Shown: positions 35,765-47,131, numbered from the stretch's first letter. The stretch is 64,000 nt of DNA from Vreelandella venusta (GCF_007989605.1 NZ_BJUL01000003.1:186001-250000), one strand, 5' to 3'. Numbers and translations are program-made. Notes: generated by a model not told the origin, from the sequence alone.

Positions 35765-37791
35765 TACGCTCGCGCCTCCGCATAGTTTGTCTGCTTACTA
35801 TCAGTTGAGTCACTGGCGGTCGGGGTGGTTTTGCGCTGCTGGTGTTCACGCTCAATCCGCGCCACTTCTGCGGCAGGCACGTAGTAGTCGATATCATCGT
35901 TGAAAACACGCGCTAAGAAGCTGATGACTACGCCAAGCGCACCCACCGCGGCTAGCCACCAGATATGCCATACCAGTGCAAAACCAAGCACCAGAGCAAA
36001 CAAGCTGATAATCGGCCCTGCCACGGTATTACGAGGCATGTGGATATCGCTATAAGGTGCTTCGTCCAACTGCTCGTTGCTACGCTGTTTTTGCGACCAG
36101 AAACTGTCGATATCGCCAACTTCAGGCAAACGGGCAAAGTTATAGAACGGTGCTGGTGATGACGTTGACCACTCCAATGTACGGCCATCCCATGGGTCGC
36201 CAGTCACATCGGCGTTCAGCTTGCGATCACGAATACTCACCCAGAACTGAATAATGGTGCAGGCAATGCCCATCATGATGATGACGGCACCTACCCAGGC
36301 CAGGATCATCCACGACTGCCATTCAGGGTTGGCGTAGGATTGCATACGGCGCACCGCACCAAAGAAACTCAACACATAGAGCGGCATAAAGGCGACATAG
36401 AAGCCGATAAACCAGCACCAAAATGAACGCTTGCCCCACTTCTCGCTAAGCGTGAAACCGAATGCTTTAGGGAACCAATACGTTAAGCCCGCCATCATGC
36501 CAAACACTACGCCACCAATAATCACGTTGTGGAAGTGGGCAATTACGAACAGGCTGTTATGCAGTACAAAGTTGGCAGCAGGTAGCGCCAACATCACGCC
36601 GGTCATACCGCCTAAGGTGAAGGTAATAATAAAGCCTAACGTCCATAGCACCGGCGAAGTCAGTTCCAGGCTGCCGCGGAAGATAGTGAACAGCCAGTTG
36701 AATACTTTCACCCCGGTAGGAATGGCAATAATCATCGTCATAATACCGAAGAAGGCATTGACGTTAGCGCCAGCCCCCATGGTGAAGAAGTGGTGCAACC
36801 AGACGATAAACGACAGCAGCGTGATCGCCACTGTGGCCCATACCATGGTGGTGTAACCAAACAAACGCTTACGCGCGAAAGTCGCGATCACTTCAGAGAA
36901 CACGCCAAAGGCTGGCAGGATCAGGATATACACTTCCGGATGGCCCCAGGCCCAGATGAGGTTGACGTACATCATCATGTTGCCGCCAAAATCATTGGTG
37001 AAGAAGTGCATGCCGAAGTAGCGGTCTAGGGTTAACAGCGCGATCGTCGCGGTAAGAATCGGGAAAGAGGCAATAATCAGGACGTTGGCACAAAGCGATG
37101 TCCAGGTAAAAATAGGCATGCGGAACATGGTCATGCCTTTAGTACGCATTTTCAGGATCGTAACAAAGAAATTAATCCCGGTGAGCGTCGTCCCTATGCC
37201 GGATATTTGTAACGCCCATATCCAGTAATCGACCCCCACACCAGGGCTAAACTCTATCCCCGAAAGTGGCGCATAAGCGAGCCAGCCAGTTTTGGCGAAT
37301 TCTCCTACTACTAGGGAAATATTAACTAGAATCGCGGACACCGCGAACAGCCAAAAGCTCAGGTTATTCAAGAAAGGGAAAGCAACGTCGCGTGCGCCAA
37401 TTTGCAGCGGCACCACCAGATTCATCAGGCCGATGACCATGGGCATCGCAACGAAAAAGATCATAATCACGCCATGGGCGGTAAAGATCTGGTCATAGTG
37501 TTCAGGGGGGAGATAACCCGCGGCCCCACCAGCAGCCATCGCTAACTGGGTACGCATCATAATGGCATCGGCAAAGCCGCGTAGCAGCATCACCAAGGCA
37601 ACCACAAAATACATAATACCGAGCTTTTTGTGGTCAACGGAGGTAAACCACTCGCTCCACAGCCAGCCCCACTTTCGGTAATAAGTTAATGCGCCGATAA
37701 GCGCAGCACCGCCAATCGCCATCATGGCGGCAACGATCATAATGATCGGTTCGTGATACGGAATCGACTCTAACGTCAGTTTTCCAAACAT
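35764..37791 (-). CDS. cyoB: Cytochrome bo3 ubiquinol oxidase subunit I
   Basis: A 675-residue haem-copper oxidase core, close to the usual length. Key residues are visible: [16 protein letters not shown] (haem ligand helix), [19 protein letters not shown] with the His-Tyr pair of the CuB site and the K-channel Glu nearby, and [13 protein letters not shown] for the haem ligands. It reduces O2 to water and pumps protons. Second gene of the cyo operon, two bases after cyoA. Confidence 0.98.
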   Translation of the reverse strand: MFGKLTLESIPYHEPIIMIVAAMMAIGGAALIGALTYYRKWGWLWSEWFTSVDHKKLGIMYFVVALVMLLRGFADAIMMRTQLAMAAGGAAGYLPPEHYDQIFTAHGVIMIFFVAMPMVIGLMNLVVPLQIGARDVAFPFLNNLSFWLFAVSAILVNISLVVGEFAKTGWLAYAPLSGIEFSPGVGVDYWIWALQISGIGTTLTGINFFVTILKMRTKGMTMFRMPIFTWTSLCANVLIIASFPILTATIALLTLDRYFGMHFFTNDFGGNMMMYVNLIWAWGHPEVYILILPAFGVFSEVIATFARKRLFGYTTMVWATVAITLLSFIVWLHHFFTMGAGANVNAFFGIMTMIIAIPTGVKVFNWLFTIFRGSLELTSPVLWTLGFIITFTLGGMTGVMLALPAANFVLHNSLFVIAHFHNVIIGGVVFGMMAGLTYWFPKAFGFTLSEKWGKRSFWCWFIGFYVAFMPLYVLSFFGAVRRMQSYANPEWQSWMILAWVGAVIIMMGIACTIIQFWVSIRDRKLNADVTGDPWDGRTLEWSTSSPAPFYNFARLPEVGDIDSFWSQKQRSNEQLDEAPYSDIHMPRNTVAGPIISLFALVLGFALVWHIWWLAAVGALGVVISFLARVFNDDIDYYVPAAEVARIEREHQQRKTTPTASDSTDSKQTNYAEARA

Positions 37792-37793
37792 GC

Positions 37794-38849
37794 TTAACCC
37801 CCCGCTTCAACGCTTGTGGGATGGCCGCTCATCGCGTGATCCTCACTCGCATGCTGATTGGTAACGTGGCCAAACGCGGCCTGATGATGGGTAGCGCCCG
37901 CGCTTTCTAGCTCGCCAGACTCGCCGTGGCTATCGTCAGCATCACTGGCGGCTTCGATGTGGCTAGCATGATCGCCATGACCACCGTGCCCACTGCCACC
38001 GGTATGAAAGCTGGTCAGAATCGACGTATACAGCGCCGGAGATATCTCAGAGAAGTACTCAACCGGGTGGTATTCACTCGGTTTGGCTAAATCGCTATAA
38101 CGGTCGGGATACGTCAGGGTTTCATTGGAAGCCCGCACGTTTTCAACCCACGCCTCAAACTCTTCAGGGGTGGTAACGTGAGCATCGAAGGTCATTCCTG
38201 AGAAGCCAGCGCCGCTATAATTAGTGGAACGGCCCGGATAAACACCGACGTCGTCTGCAATGAGATGGACATCGTTATCCATACCCGCCATGGCATAAAT
38301 TTGGCTGCCTAAGCGCGGAATAAAGAACGCATTCATCACCGAGCCAGAGCTGACTCGAAAACGCACCGGCGTATCCACAGGAAAGGCAAGCTCGTTGACA
38401 CTGGCAATGCCTTGTTCGGGGTAGATGAACAGCCATTTCCAGTCCAGCGCTACCACTTGAATTTCCATTGCGGCGGTATCGCTTTCGATGGGCTTATGGG
38501 GATCCAAACTATGGGAGGTTTTCCAGGTAAGAAACGCTAAGACGGCGATGATTAGACAGGGCACTGTCCATACCGCGACTTCAATCGCATTCGAGTGCGC
38601 CCAGTCGGGTAGGTATTTAGCAACATTGCGATTGCTGCGCCGATAACGCCAACCAAACAGCAGCGTCATCACTATCACCGGAATAACTACAATTAGCATC
38701 AGCCCAAATGAGGTCAGTATTAGCGAACGTTGCTCAACGCCAATCTGCCCTTTGGGATCCAACAATGCAGAACTGCAGCCCGTTAACAACAGGCACAACA
38801 TGACGAGCACGAATGTGCCTCGCCTGCGCCAGAGGGTATGTCGTTGCAT
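37794..38849 (-). CDS. cyoA: Cytochrome bo3 ubiquinol oxidase subunit II with His-rich tail
   Basis: A 351-residue lipoprotein subunit: lipobox [11 protein letters not shown] (Cys25), two membrane helices (residues 45-70 and 90-110), and the cupredoxin domain ([32 protein letters not shown]) lacking CuA ligands, as expected for quinol oxidases. Unusually, the last ~70 residues are a His/Asp/Ser/Gly-rich extension with about a dozen His (for example [11 protein letters not shown]). It is first in the operon, with an ANR/FNR box about 217 bases upstream. Confidence 0.96.
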   Translation of the reverse strand: MQRHTLWRRRGTFVLVMLCLLLTGCSSALLDPKGQIGVEQRSLILTSFGLMLIVVIPVIVMTLLFGWRYRRSNRNVAKYLPDWAHSNAIEVAVWTVPCLIIAVLAFLTWKTSHSLDPHKPIESDTAAMEIQVVALDWKWLFIYPEQGIASVNELAFPVDTPVRFRVSSGSVMNAFFIPRLGSQIYAMAGMDNDVHLIADDVGVYPGRSTNYSGAGFSGMTFDAHVTTPEEFEAWVENVRASNETLTYPDRYSDLAKPSEYHPVEYFSEISPALYTSILTSFHTGGSGHGGHGDHASHIEAASDADDSHGESGELESAGATHHQAAFGHVTNQHASEDHAMSGHPTSVEAGG

Positions 38850-39065
38850 GGTGTGATCTCGTCAGAGAGTTGTCCAAAATAGCGCGCTAATTTGACCAGC
38901 TGAATAGCTAGCTAAATAGCACGCTAACTAACACCCCATACTTTTCCCAGAACAGTGAGTACGTATGCGTTGCTCCGGGAAAAATATGCGCTACCGAAGG
39001 GATTGATAGCGAGTCATAGCCAGTACACGCCACGCGCGCATCAACTACGACTAAAGTATTTTCTA

Positions 39066-39079
39066 TTGATCTGGATCAA
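39066..39079. promoter_or_regulatory. ANR/FNR box between cyoA and deoR
   Basis: TTGATCTGGATCAA matches the full FNR/ANR consensus TTGAT-N4-ATCAA. It lies upstream of cyoA and downstream of deoR, so the cyo promoter is the likely target. FNR/ANR repress cyo in related bacteria; that role is inferred here. Confidence 0.75.
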
Positions 39080-39123
39080 TCAGAAAGAGACGCTTTGCCG
39101 CACCCCGAATGCTCAATAGTGTG

Positions 39124-39891
39124 TTATGCGACCGTCACACTGGGTGATGCATGAGGAAGACAATCTTGTACTTTCGGCGCACTGTCATCGTCGGTCACGA
39201 CAATATCGAAATCGGATAACGCGGCAAAATAGGCTGGGCGCACTAAGCCAAATTTACTGGCATCAACAATCAACAGGCGCTGCATAGCCGTTGCAATGGC
39301 AGCCTGCTTGGGCGCTACTTCATGAAAATGGAAACAACTAACCCCACGTTCGCAGTCCACTCCTGCGGCAGAGATCAGTGCTTTATTAATGCCTAAACGC
39401 TCAATCGCAGCACGCATACCGTCACTGCCAAACGATTGTGATGAGGCATAAAACAGCCCCCCTAGCAGCACTAACCGCACATTAGGCAGCGCGGCCACTG
39501 AGTTAGCCACGTTAAGGGCATATGTCACCACGGTAAGTTCGCGGAAATAGCTTAACTGACTTAGCAAAGGGATTAGCGTTGAACCGCAATCAATAAACAG
39601 TGTATCGCCGTCTTCAATAAAGCTGACAACTCGCTGACAGAGCCGATACTTAATCTGATAATGGCTCGCCTGTTGCTCAGTCAAGTCATATACCGGTGTT
39701 ACACCCGGGTAGTTTGCCATGACCAACCGACCACCCAGCAAGCTAATCGCCGAAGGCTGCGTAGTAACGTCCCGACGGATCGTCATTTCAGAAACACCGC
39801 ACAGCTCAGCAGCATCGCGCAGATGCAACGTTCCCCCGCTAGCAAGCGCTTCTTGCAACTTGGCCAAACGCTGAGCGCTTCGGTCATTCAT
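39124..39891 (-). CDS. deoR: DeoR-type repressor of the nucleoside operon
   Basis: A 255-residue DeoR-family repressor. The N-terminal helix-turn-helix (LRDAAELCGVSEMTIRRDVT) is followed by a sugar-phosphate domain with DGDTLFIDCGSTLIPLLSQL and LVLLGGLFYASSQSFG. The ATG at 39891 has GGAGAGG six bases upstream and is preferred over 39915. It is divergent from the tsx-nupC-deo operon, whose leader has two boxes close to the E. coli DeoR operator, strongly suggesting it is the local repressor induced by deoxyribose-5-phosphate. Confidence 0.92.
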   Translation of the reverse strand: MNDRSAQRLAKLQEALASGGTLHLRDAAELCGVSEMTIRRDVTTQPSAISLLGGRLVMANYPGVTPVYDLTEQQASHYQIKYRLCQRVVSFIEDGDTLFIDCGSTLIPLLSQLSYFRELTVVTYALNVANSVAALPNVRLVLLGGLFYASSQSFGSDGMRAAIERLGINKALISAAGVDCERGVSCFHFHEVAPKQAAIATAMQRLLIVDASKFGLVRPAYFAALSDFDIVVTDDDSAPKVQDCLPHASPSVTVA

Positions 39892-40069
39892 AGCAAACCT
39901 CTCCTTTAATCCCAAGTTCAGGCGTTATTTGTTATCAGCGGTTAGTGGGTATCCAGGGTCTATGCTGAGCCAGCCCTCACTATATTTCCACTGTCAGACG
40001 CTGCTCTGCGACTATTTGAAAGCTATATCACATATACAGAGCGTTGATGGGGCAGTACTTGCAAATCAA

Positions 40070-40106
40070 CGTTAAAAAAATAACACTAAATGTTATAATT
40101 TTAACA
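40070..40106. promoter_or_regulatory. Two DeoR-like operator boxes before tsx
   Basis: TGTTATAATTTTAACA (40091-40106) matches 14 of 16 positions of the E. coli DeoR box TGTTAGAATTCTAACA. CGTTAAAAAAATAACA (40070-40085) is a second, weaker copy. Centres are exactly 21 bases apart, two helical turns. Confidence 0.75.
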
Positions 40107-40151
40107 TCAACATCAGCCCACACGACTCATAACAACCCTGTTGAGGCTTCC

Positions 40152-40994
40152 ATGACTGCTCGAACACCTTCTCGCTCTGCTTTCGCCACGCTTGGCACTG
40201 GCGTTTTACTGGTTAGCTCCGCACTGGCAACACCAGCGTTAGCCAACGACACCCCCGCGTCACCAACCACTCCCCTTTGGTCGTTTGCCAACGTTTCGGT
40301 GAACTACTTAGATTGGTCTAACGGCACTGAAGCGCGCACCGCTAGTAACGCAGCAAAAAGCGACTTCACGTTTGTCGAAATCGAAGGCGGCGTAGGTTAC
40401 AGCTGGGGCGAATTCTACGGCTTCTTCGATTTCGAGAACCCAACCAACGACCAGTTTGATGAATCAAGCGGTGGTAAAGACAACTTTCGTACCGCTGGAA
40501 AAGTCACCTCACACATTTATTTAGGCGATAGCCCGCTATCGATCTACGCGCACCTGTACGACTTCCGCGATTATGGTTTCAACGCTCGCGAGCAGGATCA
40601 AATTCTTGGTCTCGGCTACCGCACGACGTTCGACAATGGCTTATGGTTTAAACCGTTTATTGGCGCAGCACGTGTGCAGAGCGACGGCTACACTGGTATG
40701 AACGGCTTTATGGCAGGCTGGGTAGCAGGTTATGACTTCTCAGCGCTCAACCAGAATTTCAGCGTCACCAACTGGCATGAACAAACCTTTGGCCGTGACG
40801 ACGAGTATTTAGAACAAAACTACGTGGGCGATAAAGCAGATAGCGTAGGTACCAACGGCGCACTTAGCTTGTGGTGGCACCCTTCTGAGCTAATTACCAC
40901 TGGCGTGCAGTATCGCTACTCAGACAATAAGCTGGGCACCCCGAACGCTTACCAAAATGCAATGATTTACTCAGTAAAATTAAACTTACTGTAA
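40152..40994 (+). CDS. Tsx-family nucleoside-specific outer-membrane channel
   Basis: A 280-residue outer-membrane protein with a signal peptide cleaved near ALA-NDTPA (about residue 31). Alternating strands, SVNYLDWSNGTE and FVEIEGGVGYSWGEFYGFFD, match the Tsx/OmpK family of twelve-stranded nucleoside channels, and the C-terminus ends in MIYSVKLNLL. The ATG at 40152 gives the signal peptide; the frame runs upstream without support. It is first in the nucleoside operon, letting nucleosides enter the periplasm. Confidence 0.9.
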   Translation: MTARTPSRSAFATLGTGVLLVSSALATPALANDTPASPTTPLWSFANVSVNYLDWSNGTEARTASNAAKSDFTFVEIEGGVGYSWGEFYGFFDFENPTNDQFDESSGGKDNFRTAGKVTSHIYLGDSPLSIYAHLYDFRDYGFNAREQDQILGLGYRTTFDNGLWFKPFIGAARVQSDGYTGMNGFMAGWVAGYDFSALNQNFSVTNWHEQTFGRDDEYLEQNYVGDKADSVGTNGALSLWWHPSELITTGVQYRYSDNKLGTPNAYQNAMIYSVKLNLL

Positions 40995-41027
40995 TCGCTC
41001 CACTTCACACGCTCGGAAGGTACCCAC

Positions 41028-42311
41028 ATGACTCTCATCATGAGCTTGGTAGGCATGGTTACGCTGGTAACCATCGCACTTATCTTCTCTTACGACCGTA
41101 AATCAATTCGGCTGCGCACCGTGCTTGGCGCGTTTGCCATCCAGGCGGGTATTGGTGCATTTGTCCTTTATGTGCCCTTTGGCCAAGCAGTCCTGCAAGC
41201 CATTTCATCCGGCGTTAGCCAAGTATTGGTCTACGCTAATGACGGTATTGGTTTTCTGTTTGGCGGCTTAGCCAATGTCGATAACGTCGGCTTTGTGTTC
41301 GCCATTAAAGTACTGCCAGTCATTATCTTTTTCTCGTCACTCATTGCAGTGCTTTATTACATAGGCATTATGCAGTGGGTCATTCGGATTTTAGGCGGCG
41401 CGCTGCAAAAAGCGCTCGGCACTTCACGCACCGAATCGCTTTCTGCCACGGCAAATATCTTTGTTGGCCAAACCGAAGCGCCGCTGGTGGTACGTCCGTT
41501 TATCGCCCGCATGACCCCATCTCAACTATTTGCAGTGATGTGCGGTGGCCTGGCATCGGTGGCTGGTTCGGTACTGGCGGGTTACGCCGCATTGGGTATT
41601 CCCATGGAATACTTGGTCGCCGCTTCGTTTATGGCGGCACCTGGCGGCCTACTGTTCGCCAAATTAATCATGCCTGAAACTCAAGACGCGACCGATAGCG
41701 ACAGCGTTTCTAGAGTAGAAGAAGAGCTTAAAGAGCAGGAAGACAAACCCGCCAACGTATTGGATGCCGCCGCAGCGGGTGCTACCTCAGGTATGAAACT
41801 TGCCGCCAATGTCGGTGCCATGCTGCTCGCGTTTATTGCGCTGATTGCCCTGATTAACGGGATTCTAGGCGGCGTTGGCGGTTGGTTTGGCTTTGAGTCA
41901 CTCAGCCTTGAACTGATTCTCGGCTGGCTGTTTGCGCCGCTTGCCTTCTTACTTGGCGTCCCTTGGGAAGAAGCCACCCTAGCGGGTTCGTTTATCGGTC
42001 AAAAACTGGTGGTGAATGAGTTTGTCGCCTTTATCAACTTGGCTCCCTACATTGATGGGGAACAGGTGGTCGCTGCCACGGGTCAAATGATGACTCCGCA
42101 CACCATGGCGATTCTTTCCTTTGCGTTATGTGGTTTTGCCAACCTGTCATCGATTGCCATTTTGCTGGGCGGCTTAGGCAGCATTGCCCCTACACGCCGT
42201 AAAGAAATTGCCCGTTTTGGCGTGAAGGCCGTATTGGCCGGTACACTCTCTAACCTAATGTCGGCCTCAATTGCAGGCTTCTTTATTGCGTTGAGTAGCG
42301 CCACGGCTTAA
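41028..42311 (+). CDS. nupC: Concentrative nucleoside transporter (NupC family)
   Basis: A 427-residue CNT-family symporter. The central [17 protein letters not shown] block contains the conserved Gly-Gln-Thr-Glu of the nucleoside site, and the late [20 protein letters not shown] block the second conserved motif. It imports nucleosides with Na+ or H+ into the cytoplasm, where the downstream deo enzymes use them. The gene is 34 bases after the Tsx-like channel gene, consistent with co-transcription. Confidence 0.95.
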   Translation: MTLIMSLVGMVTLVTIALIFSYDRKSIRLRTVLGAFAIQAGIGAFVLYVPFGQAVLQAISSGVSQVLVYANDGIGFLFGGLANVDNVGFVFAIKVLPVIIFFSSLIAVLYYIGIMQWVIRILGGALQKALGTSRTESLSATANIFVGQTEAPLVVRPFIARMTPSQLFAVMCGGLASVAGSVLAGYAALGIPMEYLVAASFMAAPGGLLFAKLIMPETQDATDSDSVSRVEEELKEQEDKPANVLDAAAAGATSGMKLAANVGAMLLAFIALIALINGILGGVGGWFGFESLSLELILGWLFAPLAFLLGVPWEEATLAGSFIGQKLVVNEFVAFINLAPYIDGEQVVAATGQMMTPHTMAILSFALCGFANLSSIAILLGGLGSIAPTRRKEIARFGVKAVLAGTLSNLMSASIAGFFIALSSATA

Positions 42312-42394
42312 CGCAGCGAGCACGACACTATGCAACGGGCGCTGCCATTTTCACGCAGGGCCCGTTTTGTCTTTTATTAATTTGCGAGAATTCC

Positions 42395-43213
42395 ATGACT
42401 GCGACTGCCTCCTCTCAGCACACTCAAGCCCAACTTACCCAAGCTGCCCGTCAAGCACTCACCCTCATGGACCTAACGAGCCTGAACGATAGCGACACCG
42501 ATAGCACGATTGAGGCGCTCTGCCAGCAAGTTAAAACCCCCTTTGGCAACCCAGCAGCAGTATGTGTTTATCCGCAATTTGTAGTTACCGCGCAGCGTGC
42601 GCTCACCGCTCACAAGCTCAATGACCACGTTAAAATTGCCACGGTTACCAACTTCCCAGATGGTGGTGACGACATCATGGGTGCCGCCCGTGAAACCCGC
42701 GACGCCGTTGCTTCCGGTGCCGATGAAGTCGATGTGGTCTTCCCCTACCGCGCGTTGATGGCAGGCGATGAAGCAATCGGCCTAGAGCTGGTCGAAATGT
42801 GTAAAGCCGCCTGCGCCGGTCAAGCACGCTTAAAAGTCATCATTGAATCGGGCGAACTCAAAGACCCCGCGCTTATCAAACGTGCCAGTGAACTGGCTAT
42901 TGAAGGCGGCGCTGACTTTATTAAAACATCGACGGGTAAAGTGGCAACAAATGCCACTCTGGAAGCCGCAGAGATCATGCTCAACGCGATTAAAGCCAGC
43001 GGTCAAGATGTCGGGTTTAAAGCCGCCGGTGGTGTACGCACCACCGAAGAGGCCGCCGAGTATCTAGCACTTGCTACGAACATCATGGGCGCACAGTGGG
43101 TAACGCCTGAGCACTTCCGGTTTGGTGCCTCCAGCCTGCTGGGTAATTTATTGAACACGTTAAACGGCGCCCCACAAACCGCACCGCTCGCCACTACTAA
43201 CGGAGGCTACTAA
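42395..43213 (+). CDS. deoC: Deoxyribose-phosphate aldolase
   Basis: A 272-residue class I aldolase that splits 2-deoxyribose-5-phosphate into glyceraldehyde-3-phosphate and acetaldehyde. The Schiff-base Lys is Lys177 in DFIKTSTGK; the proton-relay Asp is near residue 110 in [11 protein letters not shown]. It directly abuts deoA (stop at 43213, ATG at 43214). Cytosolic; final step of the deoxynucleoside route in this operon. Confidence 0.97.
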   Translation: MTATASSQHTQAQLTQAARQALTLMDLTSLNDSDTDSTIEALCQQVKTPFGNPAAVCVYPQFVVTAQRALTAHKLNDHVKIATVTNFPDGGDDIMGAARETRDAVASGADEVDVVFPYRALMAGDEAIGLELVEMCKAACAGQARLKVIIESGELKDPALIKRASELAIEGGADFIKTSTGKVATNATLEAAEIMLNAIKASGQDVGFKAAGGVRTTEEAAEYLALATNIMGAQWVTPEHFRFGASSLLGNLLNTLNGAPQTAPLATTNGGY

Positions 43214-44566
43214 ATGTCATCTACCGCTTCTCATCACGCTCTCCTGCCCCAGGAACTGATTCGCCTGAAGCGCGATAATCAGCCGCTACCCGCAGAAGAG
43301 ATCAAAGCCTTCGTACAAGGCATTGCCGATGATCGCATCAGCGACGCCCAGATTGGCGCCTTCACCATGGCGGTGTTCTTAAACGGCATGAGCCGTGAAG
43401 AAGTCGTCGCTCTGACCACGGCGACCCGCGACTCTGGCCATGTCATGCAGTGGGACTCCCTCAACCTGCCTGGCCCGATTGTCGATAAACACTCTACCGG
43501 CGGCGTTGGTGATTTAGTGTCGTTGGTGCTCGGCCCCTGGGTCGCCGCTTGCGGCGCGTTTGTGCCGATGATTTCCGGCCGAGGTCTTGGCCACACCGGC
43601 GGCACGCTGGACAAGCTGGAGTCGATCCCAGGGTACGATCCCTACCCCGCGCCGGAACGCTTTAGCAGTGTGGTGAAATCCACCGGTGTAGCGATTATCG
43701 GCCAAACCGGTAACCTTGCCCCCGCCGATAAGCGCATTTACGGCGTGCGTGATGTGACCGCCACCGTGGAGTCCATTCCGCTAATTACCGCCTCTATTCT
43801 GGGTAAGAAGCTGGCTTCTGGTTTAGATGCCTTAGTGATGGACGTTAAGGTTGGCAGCGGCGCCTTTATGCCCACGCCGGAAAAGTCCCGCGAGCTAGCC
43901 AAAAGCATCGCCAACGTGGCAACCCAAGCCGGAACCCCAACCACTGCTCTGCTCACCGATATGAGCCAGCCGTTGGCGCCTTGCGCGGGTAATGCGGTCG
44001 AAATCGTTGAGACCCTGGCCCTGCTGCGCGGCGAACGTGCCAACAGCCGCGTGATGCAGGTCACCCGCGAACTGGCGGTGGAAATGCTAATCGCCGGCAA
44101 ACTGGCCAACAACCGTGAAGAAGCCCTAACTAAGCTGGAAAAAGCGCTCACCTCGGGGGCAGCAGCCGAAGTCTTCGCCCGGATGGTGCGCGAGCTGGGT
44201 GGGCCCGCCGACTTTATGGAACGCTCGGATAGCTACTTGGCCACCGCACCGGTCATTCAGCCGGTGTACCCCGATCAGAGTGGCATCGTACAGCGCATCG
44301 ACACCCGCGCCGTCGGTATGAGCGTGGTCGAGCTAGGTGGTGGCCGCCTGCGCAACGACGCTAGCGTCGATCACAGCGTCGGCTTTAGCGATATTGTCGA
44401 AATTGGCGACCGCGTCGATAGCCAGCGCCCGTTAGCCATCGTTCACGCCCGCAGTGAAGAGGCGGCCAAGCGCGCTGCTGCTCAGTTGCGTGCCGCCATG
44501 ACCCTTAGCGAAGAGCCTGCTGCAGCGGACACACTGCTGCAAGACACCTTCCGAGGAGAAGCCTAA
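43214..44566 (+). CDS. deoA: Thymidine phosphorylase
   Basis: A 450-residue class II nucleoside phosphorylase. [20 protein letters not shown] is the phosphate-binding motif and [20 protein letters not shown] the family signature. It converts thymidine and deoxyuridine to base plus 2-deoxyribose-1-phosphate. Its last base overlaps the deoB ATG, implying coupling. Length is usual for the family. Confidence 0.97.
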   Translation: MSSTASHHALLPQELIRLKRDNQPLPAEEIKAFVQGIADDRISDAQIGAFTMAVFLNGMSREEVVALTTATRDSGHVMQWDSLNLPGPIVDKHSTGGVGDLVSLVLGPWVAACGAFVPMISGRGLGHTGGTLDKLESIPGYDPYPAPERFSSVVKSTGVAIIGQTGNLAPADKRIYGVRDVTATVESIPLITASILGKKLASGLDALVMDVKVGSGAFMPTPEKSRELAKSIANVATQAGTPTTALLTDMSQPLAPCAGNAVEIVETLALLRGERANSRVMQVTRELAVEMLIAGKLANNREEALTKLEKALTSGAAAEVFARMVRELGGPADFMERSDSYLATAPVIQPVYPDQSGIVQRIDTRAVGMSVVELGGGRLRNDASVDHSVGFSDIVEIGDRVDSQRPLAIVHARSEEAAKRAAAQLRAAMTLSEEPAAADTLLQDTFRGEA

Positions 44567-45810
44567 TGCGTCGTGCGATTGTATTAGTCCTTGATTCGTT
44601 TGGGATCGGTAGCGCCCCCGATGCTGATAAATTCGGCGACCAGGGTGCTGATACCCTGGGCCACATCGCGGCTGCCTGCGCTCGCGGTGACGCCGATACC
44701 ACTGAGCGCTCAGGTCCCCTGAAACTGCCTAATATGGCGTCACTAGGCCTGTTCCACGCCCACCGCGATGCAACGGGTAAGGTCGCCGAAGGCGTTAGCC
44801 TGCCAGCTCAATTGAAAGGTGCATACGCCCACGCCAAAGAGATCTCCAGCGGCAAGGACACCCCTTCCGGCCACTGGGAAATCGCTGGCGTACCGGTACG
44901 CTTTGACTGGGGTTATTTTGTTGATAAGACCGACAGCTTCCCCGCCGAGCTGTTGGAAAAAATCGTTCAACAAGCTGACCTGCCCGGCGTAATCGGTAAC
45001 TGCCACGCGTCTGGCACCGAGATCATCGCCCGCCTGGGCGAAGAGCACGTCCAAAGTGGCAAGCCAATTGTGTATACCTCGGCAGATTCCGTGTTTCAGA
45101 TCGCCGCCCACGAGGAGCACTTTGGCCTAGAGCGTCTCTACGCCCTATGCGAAACCGTGCGCGAGCTTCTCGAGCCCTACAACATTGGCCGTGTGATTGC
45201 CCGCCCGTTTAACGGCGATGACAGCGCCAGTTTTGCCCGCACCGGCAACCGCCGCGACTACAGCGTTGAGCCGCCCAGCCCCACCGTATTGCAGAAACTG
45301 GCCGATGCCGGTGGCGAAGTGGTCTCGATTGGCAAGATCGCGGATATTTACGCGCATTGCGGCATTACCCATAAGGTCAAAGCCAGCGGCCACGACGCCC
45401 TGATGGAAGCCACGCTCGCCGAAGTAGCCCGCACCGCGAAAGAAACCAGCGACCGCCCAACCATGATCATGACCAACTTTGTTGATTTTGATTCGGTTTA
45501 CGGCCACCGCCGTGACGTGCCGGGCTACGCCGCCGCGCTTGAGCATTTCGATGCCCGCCTACCGGAGCTGCTTGCCGCACTCAACGATGATGACCTGTTG
45601 CTGCTCACCGCCGACCACGGTTGCGACCCCAGCTGGGAAGGCACTGAACACACCCGCGAATATGTGCCGGTGATGGTGCATGGCGCAGGGTTTGCCCCTG
45701 GCCCGCTAGGTGAGCGCGGCACCTTTGCCGATATCGGCCAGACATTAGCCGCCTTCTTCGCCGTTGAAGCGATGGAAGACGGCAAGAGCTTTTTACCTAA
45801 AGCGGCTTAA
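44566..45810 (+). CDS. deoB: Phosphopentomutase
   Basis: A 414-residue alkaline-phosphatase superfamily enzyme using two Mn2+ ions to turn (deoxy)ribose-1-phosphate into the 5-phosphate. Metal and phospho-residue motifs include [20 protein letters not shown] with ADTLGHI, and late [20 protein letters not shown]. Follows deoA by overlap and links the phosphorylases to DeoC. A structured non-coding element separates it from deoD. Confidence 0.97.
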   Translation: MRRAIVLVLDSFGIGSAPDADKFGDQGADTLGHIAAACARGDADTTERSGPLKLPNMASLGLFHAHRDATGKVAEGVSLPAQLKGAYAHAKEISSGKDTPSGHWEIAGVPVRFDWGYFVDKTDSFPAELLEKIVQQADLPGVIGNCHASGTEIIARLGEEHVQSGKPIVYTSADSVFQIAAHEEHFGLERLYALCETVRELLEPYNIGRVIARPFNGDDSASFARTGNRRDYSVEPPSPTVLQKLADAGGEVVSIGKIADIYAHCGITHKVKASGHDALMEATLAEVARTAKETSDRPTMIMTNFVDFDSVYGHRRDVPGYAAALEHFDARLPELLAALNDDDLLLLTADHGCDPSWEGTEHTREYVPVMVHGAGFAPGPLGERGTFADIGQTLAAFFAVEAMEDGKSFLPKAA

Positions 45811-45859
45811 AGGCCGATGACAAATCATTAGCACACTATTGTGCAAGGCCAGTATCAAC

Positions 45860-45930
45860 CCGTAGCGGGGGTCTTTCGCCAAGGATGGCGAAAGTAGCGC
45901 CCAGGGAAGGGTTTACAGCGCCCCCGCCTA
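45860..45930 (+). other. Structured repeat-like element between deoB and deoD
   Basis: Inner arms CTTTCGCC/GGCGAAAG (45872-45893) sit inside outer arms GCGGGGG/CCCCCGC, with the duplicated AGCGCCC between them. The pattern CAAGGATGG / CAGGGAAGGG resembles an intergenic repeat seen in related gammaproteobacteria. It could protect or process the polycistronic mRNA. Confidence 0.55.
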
Positions 45931-45970
45931 GGGTTGTTCGGGCCAATCATTTTTTAGATAGGAGCGTTTT

Positions 45971-46696
45971 ATGGCAACACCACATATCAATGCTGAGATG
46001 GGCGATTTCGCGGATACCGTTCTGATGCCCGGCGACCCGCTGCGCGCCAAATACATTGCCGACACCTACCTGGAAAATGTTCGCCAGGTGAACGATGTAC
46101 GCAGCATGTTCGGCTACACCGGCACTTACCAGGGCCGCGAAATTTCGGTTATGGGACACGGCATGGGCATTCCGTCGGTGTCTATTTATGCCAAAGAGCT
46201 GATTACCGACTACGGCGTTAAGTCGATTATTCGTGTCGGTTCCTGCGGCGCGGTACGCGACGACGTCAACGTTCGTGACGTGGTCATTGGTATGGGTGCC
46301 TGCACCGATTCCAAAGTGAACCGCATGCGCTTTAATGACCACGACTTCTCGGCCATCGCAGACTTTGAGCTGACAAGCCATGCCGTAGCAGCTGCCAAGG
46401 CGCAGAACGTGCCAGTAAAAGTCGGCAATATCTTCTCAGCGGACCTGTTCTACAACCCGCAGACCGACATGGCCGAGCTGCTCAAGCGCTACGGCATCGT
46501 GGGTGTGGAAATGGAAGCGGCAGGCCTTTACGGCGTTGCCGCAGAGTTTGGTGCTCGCGCACTAACCATCTGTACGGTGTCCGACCATATCCTCAAAGGC
46601 GAGTCGCTCTCCAGCGCCGACCGTCAGACCACCTTCAACGACATGATGACGATTGCGCTAGACACCGTATTGCGTGACGACGCTGCCAAGGCCTAA
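45971..46696 (+). CDS. deoD: Purine nucleoside phosphorylase, DeoD type
   Basis: A 241-residue hexameric phosphorylase. [20 protein letters not shown] is the phosphate-binding start, with Arg near 24, and [20 protein letters not shown] the signature with the ribose-binding Glu; SDHIL carries the catalytic Asp region. Converts purine (deoxy)ribonucleosides to bases plus (deoxy)ribose-1-phosphate. Strong ATAGGAG ribosome site just upstream of its ATG at 45971. Confidence 0.97.
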   Translation: MATPHINAEMGDFADTVLMPGDPLRAKYIADTYLENVRQVNDVRSMFGYTGTYQGREISVMGHGMGIPSVSIYAKELITDYGVKSIIRVGSCGAVRDDVNVRDVVIGMGACTDSKVNRMRFNDHDFSAIADFELTSHAVAAAKAQNVPVKVGNIFSADLFYNPQTDMAELLKRYGIVGVEMEAAGLYGVAAEFGARALTICTVSDHILKGESLSSADRQTTFNDMMTIALDTVLRDDAAKA

Positions 46697-46719
46697 TAGC
46701 CATTGATGAGGATAATGCC

Positions 46720-47127
46720 ATGAGCCAAGCGGATCAGGCACTGGTTGACACGCTGCTGACCACTTTGGGCAACGCTTATGCGCCCTACTCTAACCACCCA
46801 GTCGCCGCGGTAATGGAGTGCCCGGATGGCCAGCAGTTTGCAGGCGCTAACGTGGAAGTGGCGCACTACAAAGGGCTGTGTGCGGAAGCCTCAGCGATTT
46901 CCGCCATGATCACCGCTGGTCAGCGCGAGCTTGCCAAGGTGTACGTGATGGGACCAGGCGAGCACCTGTGTACACCCTGTGGCGACTGCCGTCAGCGCAT
47001 TCGTGAATTCGCTACCCCAGAAACGCAAATTATGGTGCTTTCACACCAGGGCGACGTGCTAAAAACCTATACCATGGAAACACTGCTTCCCGATGCCTTC
47101 GGCCCCGAGCAATTGCCACCGCGCTAA
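46720..47127 (+). CDS. cdd: Cytidine deaminase
   Basis: A 135-residue homotetrameric-type cytidine deaminase. Zinc ligands are Cys54, Cys87 and Cys90 (CAEAS and PCGDC), with Glu56 as the proton shuttle. It converts cytidine and deoxycytidine to uridine forms for the phosphorylases upstream. The gene is 23 bases after deoD and closes the operon, being convergent with a LacI-type gene four bases further on. Confidence 0.96.
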   Translation: MSQADQALVDTLLTTLGNAYAPYSNHPVAAVMECPDGQQFAGANVEVAHYKGLCAEASAISAMITAGQRELAKVYVMGPGEHLCTPCGDCRQRIREFATPETQIMVLSHQGDVLKTYTMETLLPDAFGPEQLPPR

Positions 47128-47131
47128 GTGC

